Shown here in pieces: positions 8,689 through 16,926 of a DNA stretch of 64,000 nt (positions are counted from its first letter, which is position 1; every line of letters begins with the position of its first letter). The stretch is from a bacterium (GTDB lineage Bacteria > Armatimonadota > Zipacnadia > Zipacnadales > Zipacnadaceae). Below the pieces are notes generated by a model. That model was not told the origin of the DNA and ran no database searches. It saw only the letters and a program-made list of their open reading frames with translations. The DNA is taken from NCBI GenBank assembly GCA_030603495.1, contig JAUVXR010000009.1, positions 1 through 64,000 of the forward strand, written 5' to 3'. The translations under genes and the position numbers were made by a program.

Positions 8689-8993
8689 GATTGGGCTTTA
8701 CGCCTGGCCCCGGCTGGTAGCATTGAGTCCCGCCGGCTGGCTGACTGTACCCAGTAGGGTCTATGGCGGGACCACCGGCTGGAGATGATGCCCCACGGTT
8801 TGGACACCGAGATCTTCCGGCCTGTGCCCAAGCCAATTGCACGGCAAGCCTTCAATCTGCCAACTGATCGCCCCATTGTCATGATGGCGACGGCCCTGGT
8901 CAACGATTCCAGGAAGGGGGGAGAGCTCTTGGCGAGGCCCTGAGCCAAGTCGAGAGGCCTGTGACCGTGTTGTTGGCGGGGCACAGCAACCAG
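8689..8993 (+). pseudogene. GT4 glycosyltransferase remnant with stop and frameshift
   Basis: One frame reads SRRLADCTQ, a TAG at 8755-8757, then LWRDHRLEMMPHGLDTEIF, RQAFNLPTDRPIVMMATAL and VNDSRKGGELL. A frame change near 8930-8935 then gives EALSQVERPVTVLLAGHSN. This is the hinge and start of the donor-binding domain of a GT4 enzyme (PxGLDTxxF, NDxRKG). Neither the N-terminal domain nor the C-terminal half is present. The remnant runs towards a putative IS3 right end at 9050-9069. It supports loss of a glycan gene at this IS. Confidence 0.6.
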
Positions 8994-9049
8994 CTCTCTC
9001 CGGCCCTACCGAGGCTAGCACAATGCACCTTAACAACAGCCCTATGCCT

Positions 9050-9069
9050 GTCTTGACAATGGGGTCCAC
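9050..9069 (+). repeat. putative right inverted repeat of an IS3-family element
   Basis: TGTCTTGACAATGGGGTCCA matches the reverse complement of the left end at 6905-6924 at 14 of 20 positions. The match includes the outer GGGGTCCA and the inner TGTC. Family ends of this type are expected here. No clear flanking duplication was seen on comparing the bases next to both ends. Confidence 0.5.
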
Positions 9070-9304
9070 CTAGGCGAGTGTAAGATCGCTGCAGGCTGAC
9101 GGTTCGTGTGGGTCTGCCGTCTGTAAGCTCATGTTGCGGACATATTATTCGCTTGATTGCCCGCCACTAAGCTCGGGCCAGGCTATGAATTATTGGTTCT
9201 TGCGCTTACGTCGGCAGCACGAGAAGGAATTGACCACAGTTTCGAAGAATACACAACTCAGGTACAAGCAAATGGAAAATTCGGGCTAAAGCGAGGTATT
9301 GCGC

Positions 9305-10306
9305 GTGTCAGAGGTCTTTCTTCTGGGTGCAGGGTTCTCGCGGGCCATCTCTGCGCACATCCCGCTGTTGGCAGATCTCGGATTGTCACTTGATCAGCAG
9401 TTATCCGAGAGACCTCAACTGTCACCCTACCGCAATATACTAGCGGGGCTCGGCGGCGACATAGAGCTTTATCTGAGCTACCGCAGTGAAAAGTGTCCAT
9501 GGCAAAAGGAGACCGAGGCACTCCACCAGCGTGCGCGCTTTCTTGATGCGCAGAGCTCCATTGCCGAGACTATTCGCGAGGCAGAATCTAAAGCCTTCAG
9601 CCATGCAATCCCTGAATGGCTTGGCACGTTGATCCAGTGCTGGCACGCAAGACAGTCCACCGTTATCACCCTGAACTATGACACGTGTGTGGAAAGGCAC
9701 GTCAGTTCCACAATGGACGAAGTCCGCCACGCCGACCTCTATCGTGCTCCGCTCCAGAACGTACGTGCCCGGGGAGGCGCAGGCTTGTTTGGGTCACACC
9801 CGGTCAACACGTTTAGACTCCTCAAGCTTCACGGCTCCGTGAACTGGTTCTATTCAGGCAGCTTGGATTTCTCTGGGGAGCAGGTCTACTATGATCGCCT
9901 AGATTCTCACAATAACGATGGCGAGGAGTACCTCCACGCGGACCTAGTTCCCTTCATTGTGCCACCAGTTGCAGCCAAGAGCCCCTTCTTTGCGAGTCTT
10001 ACCTTACAGTCTATCTGGCGCGCTGCCGCCGCTGCCTTGCGTCAGGCTCGTGCCATATACTGTCTTGGGTATTCCATGCCGCTGACGGACCTTACTATGA
10101 GACTCTTCCTTGCCTCGTCAATTTCGGAAGAGAAGGCAGACATCTACATCGTGAATCTGGCATCGGACGAGGGAATCCGCGAGCGATATGAGACTGCCTT
10201 GCCTCAACCCCCTGCTTCGTACACGCTTCATAATGACTTCTTGAGTGACAATGACCCAATCCCCCATTTCGCCACTTGGCTAGAACAGGCAGCCAAGGGG
10301 ACGTAG
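9305..10306 (+). CDS. SIR2-like NAD-binding protein (possible anti-phage defence)
   Basis: 333 residues if GTG 9305 is used (GAGG at 9293-9296, 8 bases away); TTG 9299 is too close to that site. Motifs run in the sirtuin-like order: FLLGAGFS (6-12), VITLNYDT (~120-127), LLKLHGSVNW (~172-181, with the presumed catalytic His) and IYCLGYSMPLTD (~255-266). The family is the SIR2_2 type used in many phage-defence effectors that deplete NAD, but some members are simple deacylases. There is no partner gene (no TIR, Argonaute or helicase) next to it. It lies between an IS end and a truncated permease, which suggests recent arrival. Confidence 0.8.
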   Translation: MSEVFLLGAGFSRAISAHIPLLADLGLSLDQQLSERPQLSPYRNILAGLGGDIELYLSYRSEKCPWQKETEALHQRARFLDAQSSIAETIREAESKAFSHAIPEWLGTLIQCWHARQSTVITLNYDTCVERHVSSTMDEVRHADLYRAPLQNVRARGGAGLFGSHPVNTFRLLKLHGSVNWFYSGSLDFSGEQVYYDRLDSHNNDGEEYLHADLVPFIVPPVAAKSPFFASLTLQSIWRAAAAALRQARAIYCLGYSMPLTDLTMRLFLASSISEEKADIYIVNLASDEGIRERYETALPQPPASYTLHNDFLSDNDPIPHFATWLEQAAKGT

Positions 10307-10318
10307 CACCACTGTTAG

Positions 10319-10951
10319 ATGACGGTTCGGGTTATCAAACCCAAGTCTGGGCTGGTCCCCATAGATTTCGGAGAGCTATGGGAGTATCGGGAGCGGCTCT
10401 GGTTCCTGGCCTGGCGGAACATGGCAGTGCGCTACAAACAGACCGCTATCGGCATCACCTGGGCAATTATCCGCCCTCTGTTCACCATGATAGTGCTCAC
10501 CATCATATTCGGGAACATCGCCAAGTTACCCTCAGACGATATTGCCTACCCGCTTCTGGTGCTGGCGGGGACACTGCCGTGGCAGTTGTTTGCCAGCTCA
10601 CTCGCTGAGAGCAGCAACTTGCTGGTCACTAACGCAGCTATGATCTCGAAGATCTGTTTCCCCAGGCTGGTGCTGCCGGCGGCTGCGGTAGTATCGAGCG
10701 CCTGCTGCGGACGGAGTTGTACCATGGTGTGGGGCTGGTGGCCAGGGCAGGGCCAATATTTCGTCTATCTCGCGGTGTCGGATGGAGGGTGCCCAGCAGG
10801 CGGTCGGCGCGGTGCACGGTATCCAGAACAGCGTTGTCTTTGGGGCACAGGGTTCCCTCGCTCACGGGGTGTTCAGTCAAGTCCGTCGGGGAGGATGAAG
10901 CGGGGCGGTGAGCGAATCTGCGTGCTGGCGCTACTCCCGACCGGCCTGTGA
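10319..10951 (+). pseudogene. ABC-2 polysaccharide exporter permease (Wzm-like), truncated
   Basis: Residues 1-127 match the N-terminal half of Wzm/TagG-type permeases (LWFLAWRNMAVRYKQTAIG; GITWAIIRPLFTMIVL; ISKICFPRLVLPAAAVV), which export O-antigen or teichoic-type glycans with an ATPase partner. From about 10700 the frame turns into Cys/Trp/Gly-rich sequence without membrane segments and ends at 10951. A full permease has ~260-280 residues, so half is missing. No ATPase gene is nearby. In 10700-10954 I recognise nothing in any frame. Confidence 0.75.
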
Positions 10952-10954
10952 AAT

Positions 10955-11704
10955 ATGGACCCGACCAACTTCATAATTGCAGTAGACGATACTGACACGC
11001 CTGAGGAGGGCGGCACCGGCAAGCTATGCCGAGAGCTGGCCCAACGGCTTAGCCGCTACGGCGATATCTGGGGTGTCACCCGCCATCAGTTGGCGGTGCT
11101 CCCCGGAATTCCCTATACGCGCAGGAATAGCGCGAACGCGATCCATCTGGTCTGCGCGCCTCGGGATTTTCGGGAAGTGGCCGAGTATGCTATACAGTGG
11201 GTTGCGGAGCATTGTTGCCCGGGAAGTGAGCCAGGTCTGTGTATGGGGACTACCGAGGCGCTGAAAGTTGTCGCCGTGGGGCGCGCGGCCCAACAGCGTG
11301 TGGTCAGCGTAGAAGAAGCCTGGCAAGCGGCCCGCGCCGCCGAGGTCACCTTGCGGTCTGTTTTGGGCAGTGGCCAGGGAGTCGTAGGGGCGCTGGCTGC
11401 CGCAGCCCTGGCCAGTTGCGGCAACGACGGCCGGTTTGTCGAGCGGGAGGGCGTGCGGGATCTGCACGGCTCAGTTGCCGTGGCCGAAGTGCTGGCAGCA
11501 GGCGTGGACGAGGTCAGGACGGCAGACGGGGAGACCCTAACCGAGGGCGAAGTTATCGCACCAAGGGGTCTCCGGCCTGCTCTATGCGAGGGCAAGTGTC
11601 TGCTATTCGTCACTAGGCAAGACGACCACTGGCTGCCGCTGAAGGGCTGGCCGTGCGAGGATCTGAATCAGGTGCGGGTAGAAGGAGACATCCGGGATTT
11701 ATGA
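10955..11704 (+). CDS. DDTD-motif protein, resembles the N-terminal domain of TiaS-type enzymes
   Basis: 249 residues from ATG 10955. It begins FIIAVDDTDTPEEGGTGKL, the DDTD signature found at the N-terminus of archaeal TiaS (tRNA-Ile2 agmatinylcytidine synthetase). The rest contains glycine-rich stretches (VLGSGQGVVGALAAAALAS). Bacterial homologues are short and not characterised to my knowledge; nucleotide or phosphate binding by DDTD is inference. The stop overlaps the next ATG as ATGA (11701-11704), so the two genes were translationally coupled. The neighbourhood is molybdenum-cofactor synthesis. Confidence 0.6.
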   Translation: MDPTNFIIAVDDTDTPEEGGTGKLCRELAQRLSRYGDIWGVTRHQLAVLPGIPYTRRNSANAIHLVCAPRDFREVAEYAIQWVAEHCCPGSEPGLCMGTTEALKVVAVGRAAQQRVVSVEEAWQAARAAEVTLRSVLGSGQGVVGALAAAALASCGNDGRFVEREGVRDLHGSVAVAEVLAAGVDEVRTADGETLTEGEVIAPRGLRPALCEGKCLLFVTRQDDHWLPLKGWPCEDLNQVRVEGDIRDL

Positions 11705-11949
11705 GTTACGTGTCTGTTAGCGCAGCGGACAAGAATAGGGTGCGTAGTGTTTGGCTGACCAATGTGGCGCTGGTCGGAGGTTGCGTCGCTGTCTTCGTAG
11801 TGGCTTTGGCACGTCCCCCGCTGCATCTGGGCATTCCCGGGCACCGCGCGCTGTTCTGGCTCCCGCCTCTGCTGGCAGCCGCGACGTGGGGCCCGCGCGG
11901 CGGGGGAAGCTTGACCGCGGCACTGGGAGTAGGGGCTCGCCGCCGGTAA
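11701..11949 (+). pseudogene. N-terminal fragment of a membrane protein
   Basis: ATG 11701 overlaps the preceding stop and has GAAGGAG upstream. The 82-residue product has two hydrophobic segments (WLTNVALVGGCVAVFVVAL and ALFWLPPLLAAATWG) and then a short Arg-rich tail ending at 11949. Coherent sequence stops near 11935, exactly where a moaA gene on the other strand is also cut. It was probably a small transporter-type membrane protein; I do not recognise the family. Confidence 0.5.
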
Positions 11950-12145
11950 GCCGGATATGCCTCACGCCCAGGCTGGCGGCTGCCTGGGCCACCGTGACGA
12001 TCTCCTCGAGGCTCAGTTCCTCGCTGGGTAGGGTAGAGCAGGCATGCCCGAGCGGGCGACAGTACAGGCAATTGAGGTCGCAGCGGCTGGTAACCGAAAT
12101 GCGCAGGTAGTCTATGGTCCGGCCGAAACAATCAGTCAAGAGCAT
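11935..12145 (-). pseudogene. moaA: moaA fragment (GTP 3',8-cyclase N-terminus)
   Basis: From ATG 12145 the minus strand encodes the first ~70 residues of MoaA, the radical-SAM enzyme that starts molybdopterin synthesis. It includes DCFGRTIDYLRISVTSRC, the CDLNCLYC iron-sulfur triad, and RLTGGEPLL. Just after GEPLL, near 11935, similarity ends and the frame enters the antisense of a membrane-protein gene. A full MoaA has ~320-340 residues. The start overlaps the end of the mog-type gene by 10 bases, so it belonged to the same operon. Its truncation would disable the pathway unless another copy exists. Confidence 0.85.
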
Positions 12146-12672
12146 GATAGAGAGCCGCTCTCCGCTCCATCATTATGAGCCGTCTGACCGCGAAGCAGAG
12201 CTGTGGCATGAGCCAGGACCGGTGCCAGGACCTCGAACTGTTGGGCAACCGCCGCAGGACTCCCGGGCAGGTTCACCACCAGCGTGCTGCCGATGACGCC
12301 CGCCACCGCTCGCGAGAGCATGGCATATGGGGTATAGTGCAGGCCAGCGGCACGCAGTGCTTCGGCTATGCCGGGCACCTGATAGTCAATGACCTCGACA
12401 GTCGCCTCGGGCGTCACGTCACGGCGGCTAAGTCCGGTGCCGCCGCAGGTTAGCAGCACGTCAGCCTCCGGGGCTGTGCTTCGTAGCCAGGCAGCAATTT
12501 CCTGTTTCTCATCCGGGACTCTTTCCACACCCACCACCTCCATGCCTTCTGCTTCTACCAATTCGCGGAGGGTCGGGCCGCTGATATCCTCCCGCTCCCT
12601 GTGGTAGGCCGAGTCGCTAACAGTCAGTATGGCGACACGTATCACGCTGCCGGCGCGGTTCTCATTGCTCAT
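12136..12672 (-). CDS. mog: MogA/MoaB-type molybdopterin adenylyltransferase
   Basis: 178 residues from ATG 12672, which overlaps the end of the upstream moeA-like gene by 11 bases. Longer readings upstream are antisense-like, so this start is preferred. The protein adenylylates molybdopterin before Mo insertion. Visible features are VAILTVSDSAYHREREDIS, VLLTCGGTGLSRRDVTPEA (GGTGxxxRDxTPEA, the MPT-binding signature) and STLVVNLPGSPAAV. Length is normal. Third gene of the minus-strand Moco operon. Confidence 0.92.
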   Translation of the reverse strand: MSNENRAGSVIRVAILTVSDSAYHREREDISGPTLRELVEAEGMEVVGVERVPDEKQEIAAWLRSTAPEADVLLTCGGTGLSRRDVTPEATVEVIDYQVPGIAEALRAAGLHYTPYAMLSRAVAGVIGSTLVVNLPGSPAAVAQQFEVLAPVLAHATALLRGQTAHNDGAESGSLSCS

Positions 12673-14131
12673 AGACAATCTCTCCTGTCTTCCGCACCGA
12701 GTAGCCGCCGAGTTGCTCGATTGCGGCATGTACAGCAGGGCTCCGCAAGGTCTGTAGTAATGCCGAGATTTTGGAAAGCTCAAGTAGCGCCTTAGGAACG
12801 GCCAGGTCATAGCGCTCCTCGGTGACCGGAACGAAGTCCAGTCCAAAAGCCTGCGCTGCCGCCCGGATGCCCAGGCCGACGTCGGCACTGCCCTGGCGAA
12901 TCGCCTCAGCGACCATCGTATGAGTGTAAGCTTCCCGCTCATATCCCGTGACGGCTGCAGTGGCGATATTGCGCTGGTGGAGCAGGAAATCGAGCAGCAC
13001 CCGCGTGCCCGAGCCTGGTTGACGGTTGATAAAGGTTACGTCATGGCGGGTTAGGTCGGCAAGCTCACGCAGCGCCTGCGGATTCCCCTTCCTGACCAGT
13101 AGTCCGACCTCGCGGAAGGCCAGGTTGACCAGGACAAGTGGCAAGTCCGCCAACCAGCGCTGGACGTAGGGAACGTTATACTCTTGGGTTGCTGCGTCGA
13201 GTAGATGCGTGCCGGCGATATGCCCCTCACCTCGTCCCAGGGCTGCCAGTCCCTCGGTGCTGCCCGTGCTCAGACAGACGAGGTGCAACAGCGGCGGATG
13301 CTGGGCTAAGTGCTCGGCGACGGCGGCCAGCGCCAGGTCGTGGCTGCCCACCGCTACTATGCTGCGCTCGATCTGGTCAGGTGGCACAAGCAGCTCAACA
13401 TCCGCTACGTCACTGCTGTCGGCGGCCTGATTGATGGCTGTGGACAGTAGCTTCGCATCGTTAGCGACTGGTGGGAGTAAACGGGGTTGGGCGCCCCATT
13501 GAGTCAGCGCAGCAGCGAGCATCGGGCCGTTGTATTCCACAAATTGGTCCTTGGCGGGTTCCTGTCCCGCCGGAATGCACTCGGCGCCAGTTGGCACTAT
13601 CGTAACCGCTGGCTTGCGCCGCACCGCTACGGACCAGACCTGTGCCGCGAGTAGGAGTCCAATATGTCGGGGTGTCAACCGTTGTCCCGAGGTGACGAGC
13701 AGTTCCCCAGCAGCGACCTCCTCGCCGACCAGGCGGACATGCTGGCCCGGCCAGGCCGCCGCCAGCACGGTAATAGCCTCGGGCTGTTCGTGAACATCCT
13801 CGATCTTGCACACTGCGTCTTTCCCGACAGGCAAGGCCTCGCCGGTGTCCACTGGTTCTGCCTCTCGTGGAACAGCGAGGGTCACCGGCTCGGCTTCAGA
13901 AGCAGCGAAGGTGAGGGCTGATGCTACAGCGTAGCCATCCATCGCCGCTGCGGGGAAGGTAGGCGAGGAGGCATGGGCATAGATTGCGACAGCGGTCACC
14001 CGATCCAGTGCTGCTGTGGTCGGGATTGTCTCCGCGGGTAGCTCGGATAGCTCTGCGGCGCGAGCGAGCAACAGGCTCAGAGCCTCTTCGGGATCGGTCA
14101 TCTTCAAGTAGATTCGTCTGCCTGTAGACAT
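12662..14131 (-). CDS. MoeA / periplasmic-binding-like fusion with an internal deletion
   Basis: 489 residues from ATG 14131 (ATG 14101 also possible). Residues ~12-240 are MoeA domains (TFPAAAMDGYAVA, PGQHVRLVGEE, VTIVPTGAECIPAG). Residues ~255-489 are a type-2 periplasmic-binding-like domain (FINRQPGSGTRVLLDFLL, GSADVGLGIRAAAQAFGLDF). Fusions of these two parts are normally ~640 residues. Here the expected NAGSSAG and GLPGxPVS parts of MoeA are absent: the sequence passes directly from NQAADSSDV to ADVELLV near 13405, in frame. The MoeA half therefore cannot be a complete molybdenum insertase. The fusion may sense molybdate or MPT; this is inference. Confidence 0.8.
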   Translation of the reverse strand: MSTGRRIYLKMTDPEEALSLLLARAAELSELPAETIPTTAALDRVTAVAIYAHASSPTFPAAAMDGYAVASALTFAASEAEPVTLAVPREAEPVDTGEALPVGKDAVCKIEDVHEQPEAITVLAAAWPGQHVRLVGEEVAAGELLVTSGQRLTPRHIGLLLAAQVWSVAVRRKPAVTIVPTGAECIPAGQEPAKDQFVEYNGPMLAAALTQWGAQPRLLPPVANDAKLLSTAINQAADSSDVADVELLVPPDQIERSIVAVGSHDLALAAVAEHLAQHPPLLHLVCLSTGSTEGLAALGRGEGHIAGTHLLDAATQEYNVPYVQRWLADLPLVLVNLAFREVGLLVRKGNPQALRELADLTRHDVTFINRQPGSGTRVLLDFLLHQRNIATAAVTGYEREAYTHTMVAEAIRQGSADVGLGIRAAAQAFGLDFVPVTEERYDLAVPKALLELSKISALLQTLRSPAVHAAIEQLGGYSVRKTGEIVYEQ

Positions 14132-14141
14132 AGTGCGGTGC

Positions 14142-15379
14142 TCAACTCCATAGGATTACTTGTACGGATTGGCCTTCGGTTACGCCTTCGGCTCCTTGGG
14201 CGATCTCAATCATCCCGTCAGCCTCAGCCAGCGGGGCGAGGGTGGCCGACTTGCCGAAAAGTGGCTCGGCCAACCACTCGCCGCTTTCCGAGTACAGACG
14301 CACCCGGACGTACTCGGTGTACCCGGACCGAGATGATATATTGCGCGTGACGCGGGCGGTCAGACACAAGTCGCGTAGCTCGCTGCCGGTTAGCCAGGAG
14401 AGCACGGGTCGAACGAGCCGGTGGAAAACGATCAGAGCAGAGACGGGATGGCCGGGCAACCCGAAAGCGAGCTTGCCCGCAGACGAGGCGATGATCGTGG
14501 GCTTGCCCGGGCGTAGCGCGATTCCGTTGACGAAGACGCCGGGCGCGCCCAGGTGCTGGAGCACCTCGAAGGTCAGGTCATGGGCGCCCGCCGAGCTGCC
14601 CCCGGAGATGGTGAGCACGTCACAGTCGGCCAGAGCTTCGGCGGCGGCCTGCTGCAAGGCTTCCACCTGGTCGGGCACTATCCCCATCGGCACTGGCTCC
14701 CCGCCGCTCTGCCAACACAGCGCCGCCAGGCCATGTCTGTTAGCATCTCGCGTCTGCCCGGGAGCGGGCTTGGCCTCAACCGGAACAATCTCATCACCCG
14801 TACTGACCAGACCCACACGAGGGCGGGCGGCGACTTCTACCTCGGTTTTGCCCAACGCCGCCAGCAGGCAATGTGAGCGCTGGTCAGCAGCATTCCCGCC
14901 CGTAGCGCCTCAGCTCCCTCGGGCATGTCCTCGCCCACGTGCTGGACGTGCTGGCCAGGAGCTACCGGACGGAAGGCCTGAATGTCGTTTCCGCCGAGCC
15001 GCTCGGCATATTCGAGCATCAGCACGGCATCCGCGCCACCGGGCAGCATTCCGCCAGTGGGTATCTCCACCGCTTGACCGGCTTGCAGAGTGAGGTAGGG
15101 GGGGTGCCCTATCTGCACCGTGCCCACGAGCTCCAGCATGCCGGGGGCGGCAGGCGAGGCGCTAAACGTATCACTGGCGCGGACCGCGTAGCCGTCCATC
15201 GTTGACCGAGGGAAGTGAGGCAATGGTGCATCTGCCTGCACGGAAACGGCCAGAACCTGGCCAGCCGCCTCGCTCAGTGGTACCACTTGGCAGCTGGTGT
15301 CGCGGGCACCAATATGCTCGCGGCACAGTCCCAGGGCTTCGGCCAAAGATGTCAACTCGCGAAATGTATGGTCAGGCAT
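14142..15379 (-). pseudogene. moeA: moeA, molybdopterin molybdenumtransferase, single-base frameshift
   Basis: ATG 15379 (GTG 15388 is also in frame) opens an N-terminal MoeA half (FPRSTMDGYAVRASDTF; EIPTGGMLPGGADAV; GMLLTSAHI) that runs out at 14837. The C-terminal half lies in another frame (ALGKTEVEVAARPRVGLVS; TISGGSSAGAHD; KLAFGLPGHPVSALIVFH) and ends at 14142. The join is at about 14866-14873, where the minus strand reads CACATTGCCTG; one extra G (ATTGGCCTG) restores IGLLAALG. All MoeA motifs are otherwise intact, so a sequencing error or a very recent mutation is likely. MoeA inserts Mo into adenylated MPT. Confidence 0.85.
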
Positions 15380-15514
15380 AGCAACCACACCTAATTTCGC
15401 CCGCCTGGCAAAAGAATCCTTTGCCGGGGCGCTTTCGAGCGAAGGTCGTCACTGCAAGCGCAACGAATGGCTCAGATGATAGGTTCAAACTGCTGACTGA
15501 TTAGGGGAGAGCGG

Positions 15515-16111
15515 ATGAGTGAGGCTGATATCGTAGGTCTGGTGCTGGCGGGGGGCCAGGGCCGTCGGCTGAGGCGGGAAAAGGGCTGGCATGAAGTCGG
15601 CGGGATTCCGATGATAGAGCGGGTCCTGGATGCAGTAGCGGCAGTGGTAGGTGAGGTGGTCGTGGTCGGAGGCGAACGAGCTCCGGCGGGCGCCCGTTTT
15701 GTAGCTGACGACAGTCCCGGAGCTGGGCCGCTCGCGGCCATCTATACCGGTATGAAGGCGGCTTCCGCCGATGTGTATTTGGTGGTGGCGTGTGATATGC
15801 CCTTCATCACAAGCGAGTTACTCCGTCATCTCCTGGTCGCCAGTCGTGGCTTCGACGCGGTAGTGCCAGTGATCGGGGGACGAGACCAGCCGCTGTGCGC
15901 GGCCTACACCTGCGCCTGCCTACCGGCCATCGTCGAGGCCCTGGCAGCCGGCGGCACCCGGGTCGCTGACTTCTTCCCTAAAGTGAGGGTGTGCCGGCTT
16001 GACGAGGCGGAAGTTGAGCAGTTTGGGCCACCCGAAGTGCTATTCTTCAACGTCAATACCCCCGAACAACTTGCCCGGGCTGAGCAGATAGCCCTGGGGA
16101 GCATTGCCTAG
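15515..16111 (+). CDS. mobA: molybdenum cofactor guanylyltransferase MobA
   Basis: 198 residues from ATG 15515, with GGGGAGAG upstream. It attaches GMP to Mo-molybdopterin, giving the bis-MGD cofactor of formate dehydrogenases and related enzymes. Signature GLVLAGGQGRRLRREKG (residues 8-24, GTP-binding loop), VVACDMPFI (~91-99, metal Asp) and FFNVNTPEQLARAE near the end. Length is typical. It is divergent from the moeA operon and 17 bases upstream of fdhD, so the two are co-transcribed. Confidence 0.93.
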   Translation: MSEADIVGLVLAGGQGRRLRREKGWHEVGGIPMIERVLDAVAAVVGEVVVVGGERAPAGARFVADDSPGAGPLAAIYTGMKAASADVYLVVACDMPFITSELLRHLLVASRGFDAVVPVIGGRDQPLCAAYTCACLPAIVEALAAGGTRVADFFPKVRVCRLDEAEVEQFGPPEVLFFNVNTPEQLARAEQIALGSIA

Positions 16112-16128
16112 ACTCTGGTGGTGAGCTG

Positions 16129-16926
16129 ATGCGCAGTAAGCCGCACATTGCTAGTTTTTTTGACCAAGAGGACCGGGTATCTGAACGGGAGTTCCAGGTC
16201 CCAGTTGAGCAGCCGCTTGCTTTATCGATCAACGAGCAGCCTGCTGCCGTGATAATGCGTCAGCCCGGCGATGATATCGAGCTGGCCGTCGGCTACTGTC
16301 TGACGGAGGGACTGGTCGGAGATGTGAGCGAAATACTCTCGGCTCGCCACTGTGAATCCGGACCCGATGCAGTTAACGTGTTTATTGAGGGCACGCCACC
16401 GAGCCATGTGCGCCGAGTAGGCACCGGTTGCACCGACGCGCAAGAATCGCCAGAAAGCTTACCTGATGCTTTGACGCCCGGAGGTGAGGTCGTGTGGGAT
16501 GCTGCTGACCTGTTGAGTATGTTGCCCCAGTTTCGCGACCACCAGGAGCAGCGCCGCCAGTCCGGCGGCACGCATGGGGCAGCGCTCTTTGACCGTAGTG
16601 GGAAGCTGGTGGTCCTGCATGAAGATATTGGACGGCATAACGCCGTAGACAAGGTAGTCGGCCATTGCCTCCTGCGGAAGGTGGCGCTGTCAGAGATGGC
16701 GCTGGTGGTGACTGGCCGAGCCAGTTCGACAATGGTGACCAAGACGGTGCGTGCCGGAATCCCGTTGCTGGCCACGATGTCCAATGCTACCTCCCTGGGG
16801 CTGGAGCTGGCCGAGAAGTTGGGTTTGACGCTGGTTACCTATCTGCGGGGCAAGCGCTTTCGGATATGCAGCCACTTGTATCGCATCGCGACCCCTAGCG
16901 CAGAAGCTAGGCCTGAAGAAGCATAG
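16129..16926 (+). CDS. fdhD: FdhD, sulfur carrier for formate dehydrogenase maturation
   Basis: 265 residues from ATG 16129, after GGTGAG. FdhD transfers sulfur to the Mo-bisMGD cofactor of formate dehydrogenase. Family motifs: QPGDDIELAVGYCLTEGL, GGTHGAALFD, HEDIGRHNAVDKVVG, TGRASSTMVTK, GIPLLATMSNATSLG. The cysteine loop reads GTGCTDAQE, so only one of the two loop cysteines (CxxC in E. coli) is present. With mobA it implies that a bis-MGD formate dehydrogenase is encoded elsewhere. Confidence 0.92.
   Translation: MRSKPHIASFFDQEDRVSEREFQVPVEQPLALSINEQPAAVIMRQPGDDIELAVGYCLTEGLVGDVSEILSARHCESGPDAVNVFIEGTPPSHVRRVGTGCTDAQESPESLPDALTPGGEVVWDAADLLSMLPQFRDHQEQRRQSGGTHGAALFDRSGKLVVLHEDIGRHNAVDKVVGHCLLRKVALSEMALVVTGRASSTMVTKTVRAGIPLLATMSNATSLGLELAEKLGLTLVTYLRGKRFRICSHLYRIATPSAEARPEEA

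Noticed and set aside
9157-9393. 78-codon plus-strand open frame overlapping the SIR2 start
   Set aside because: Its second half is an alternative frame of the SIR2 gene and its first half has no motif or ribosome site.
13138-13434. Plus-strand frames within the MoeA/PBP gene
   Set aside because: Arg/Cys-rich shadow readings of the minus-strand coding sequence.
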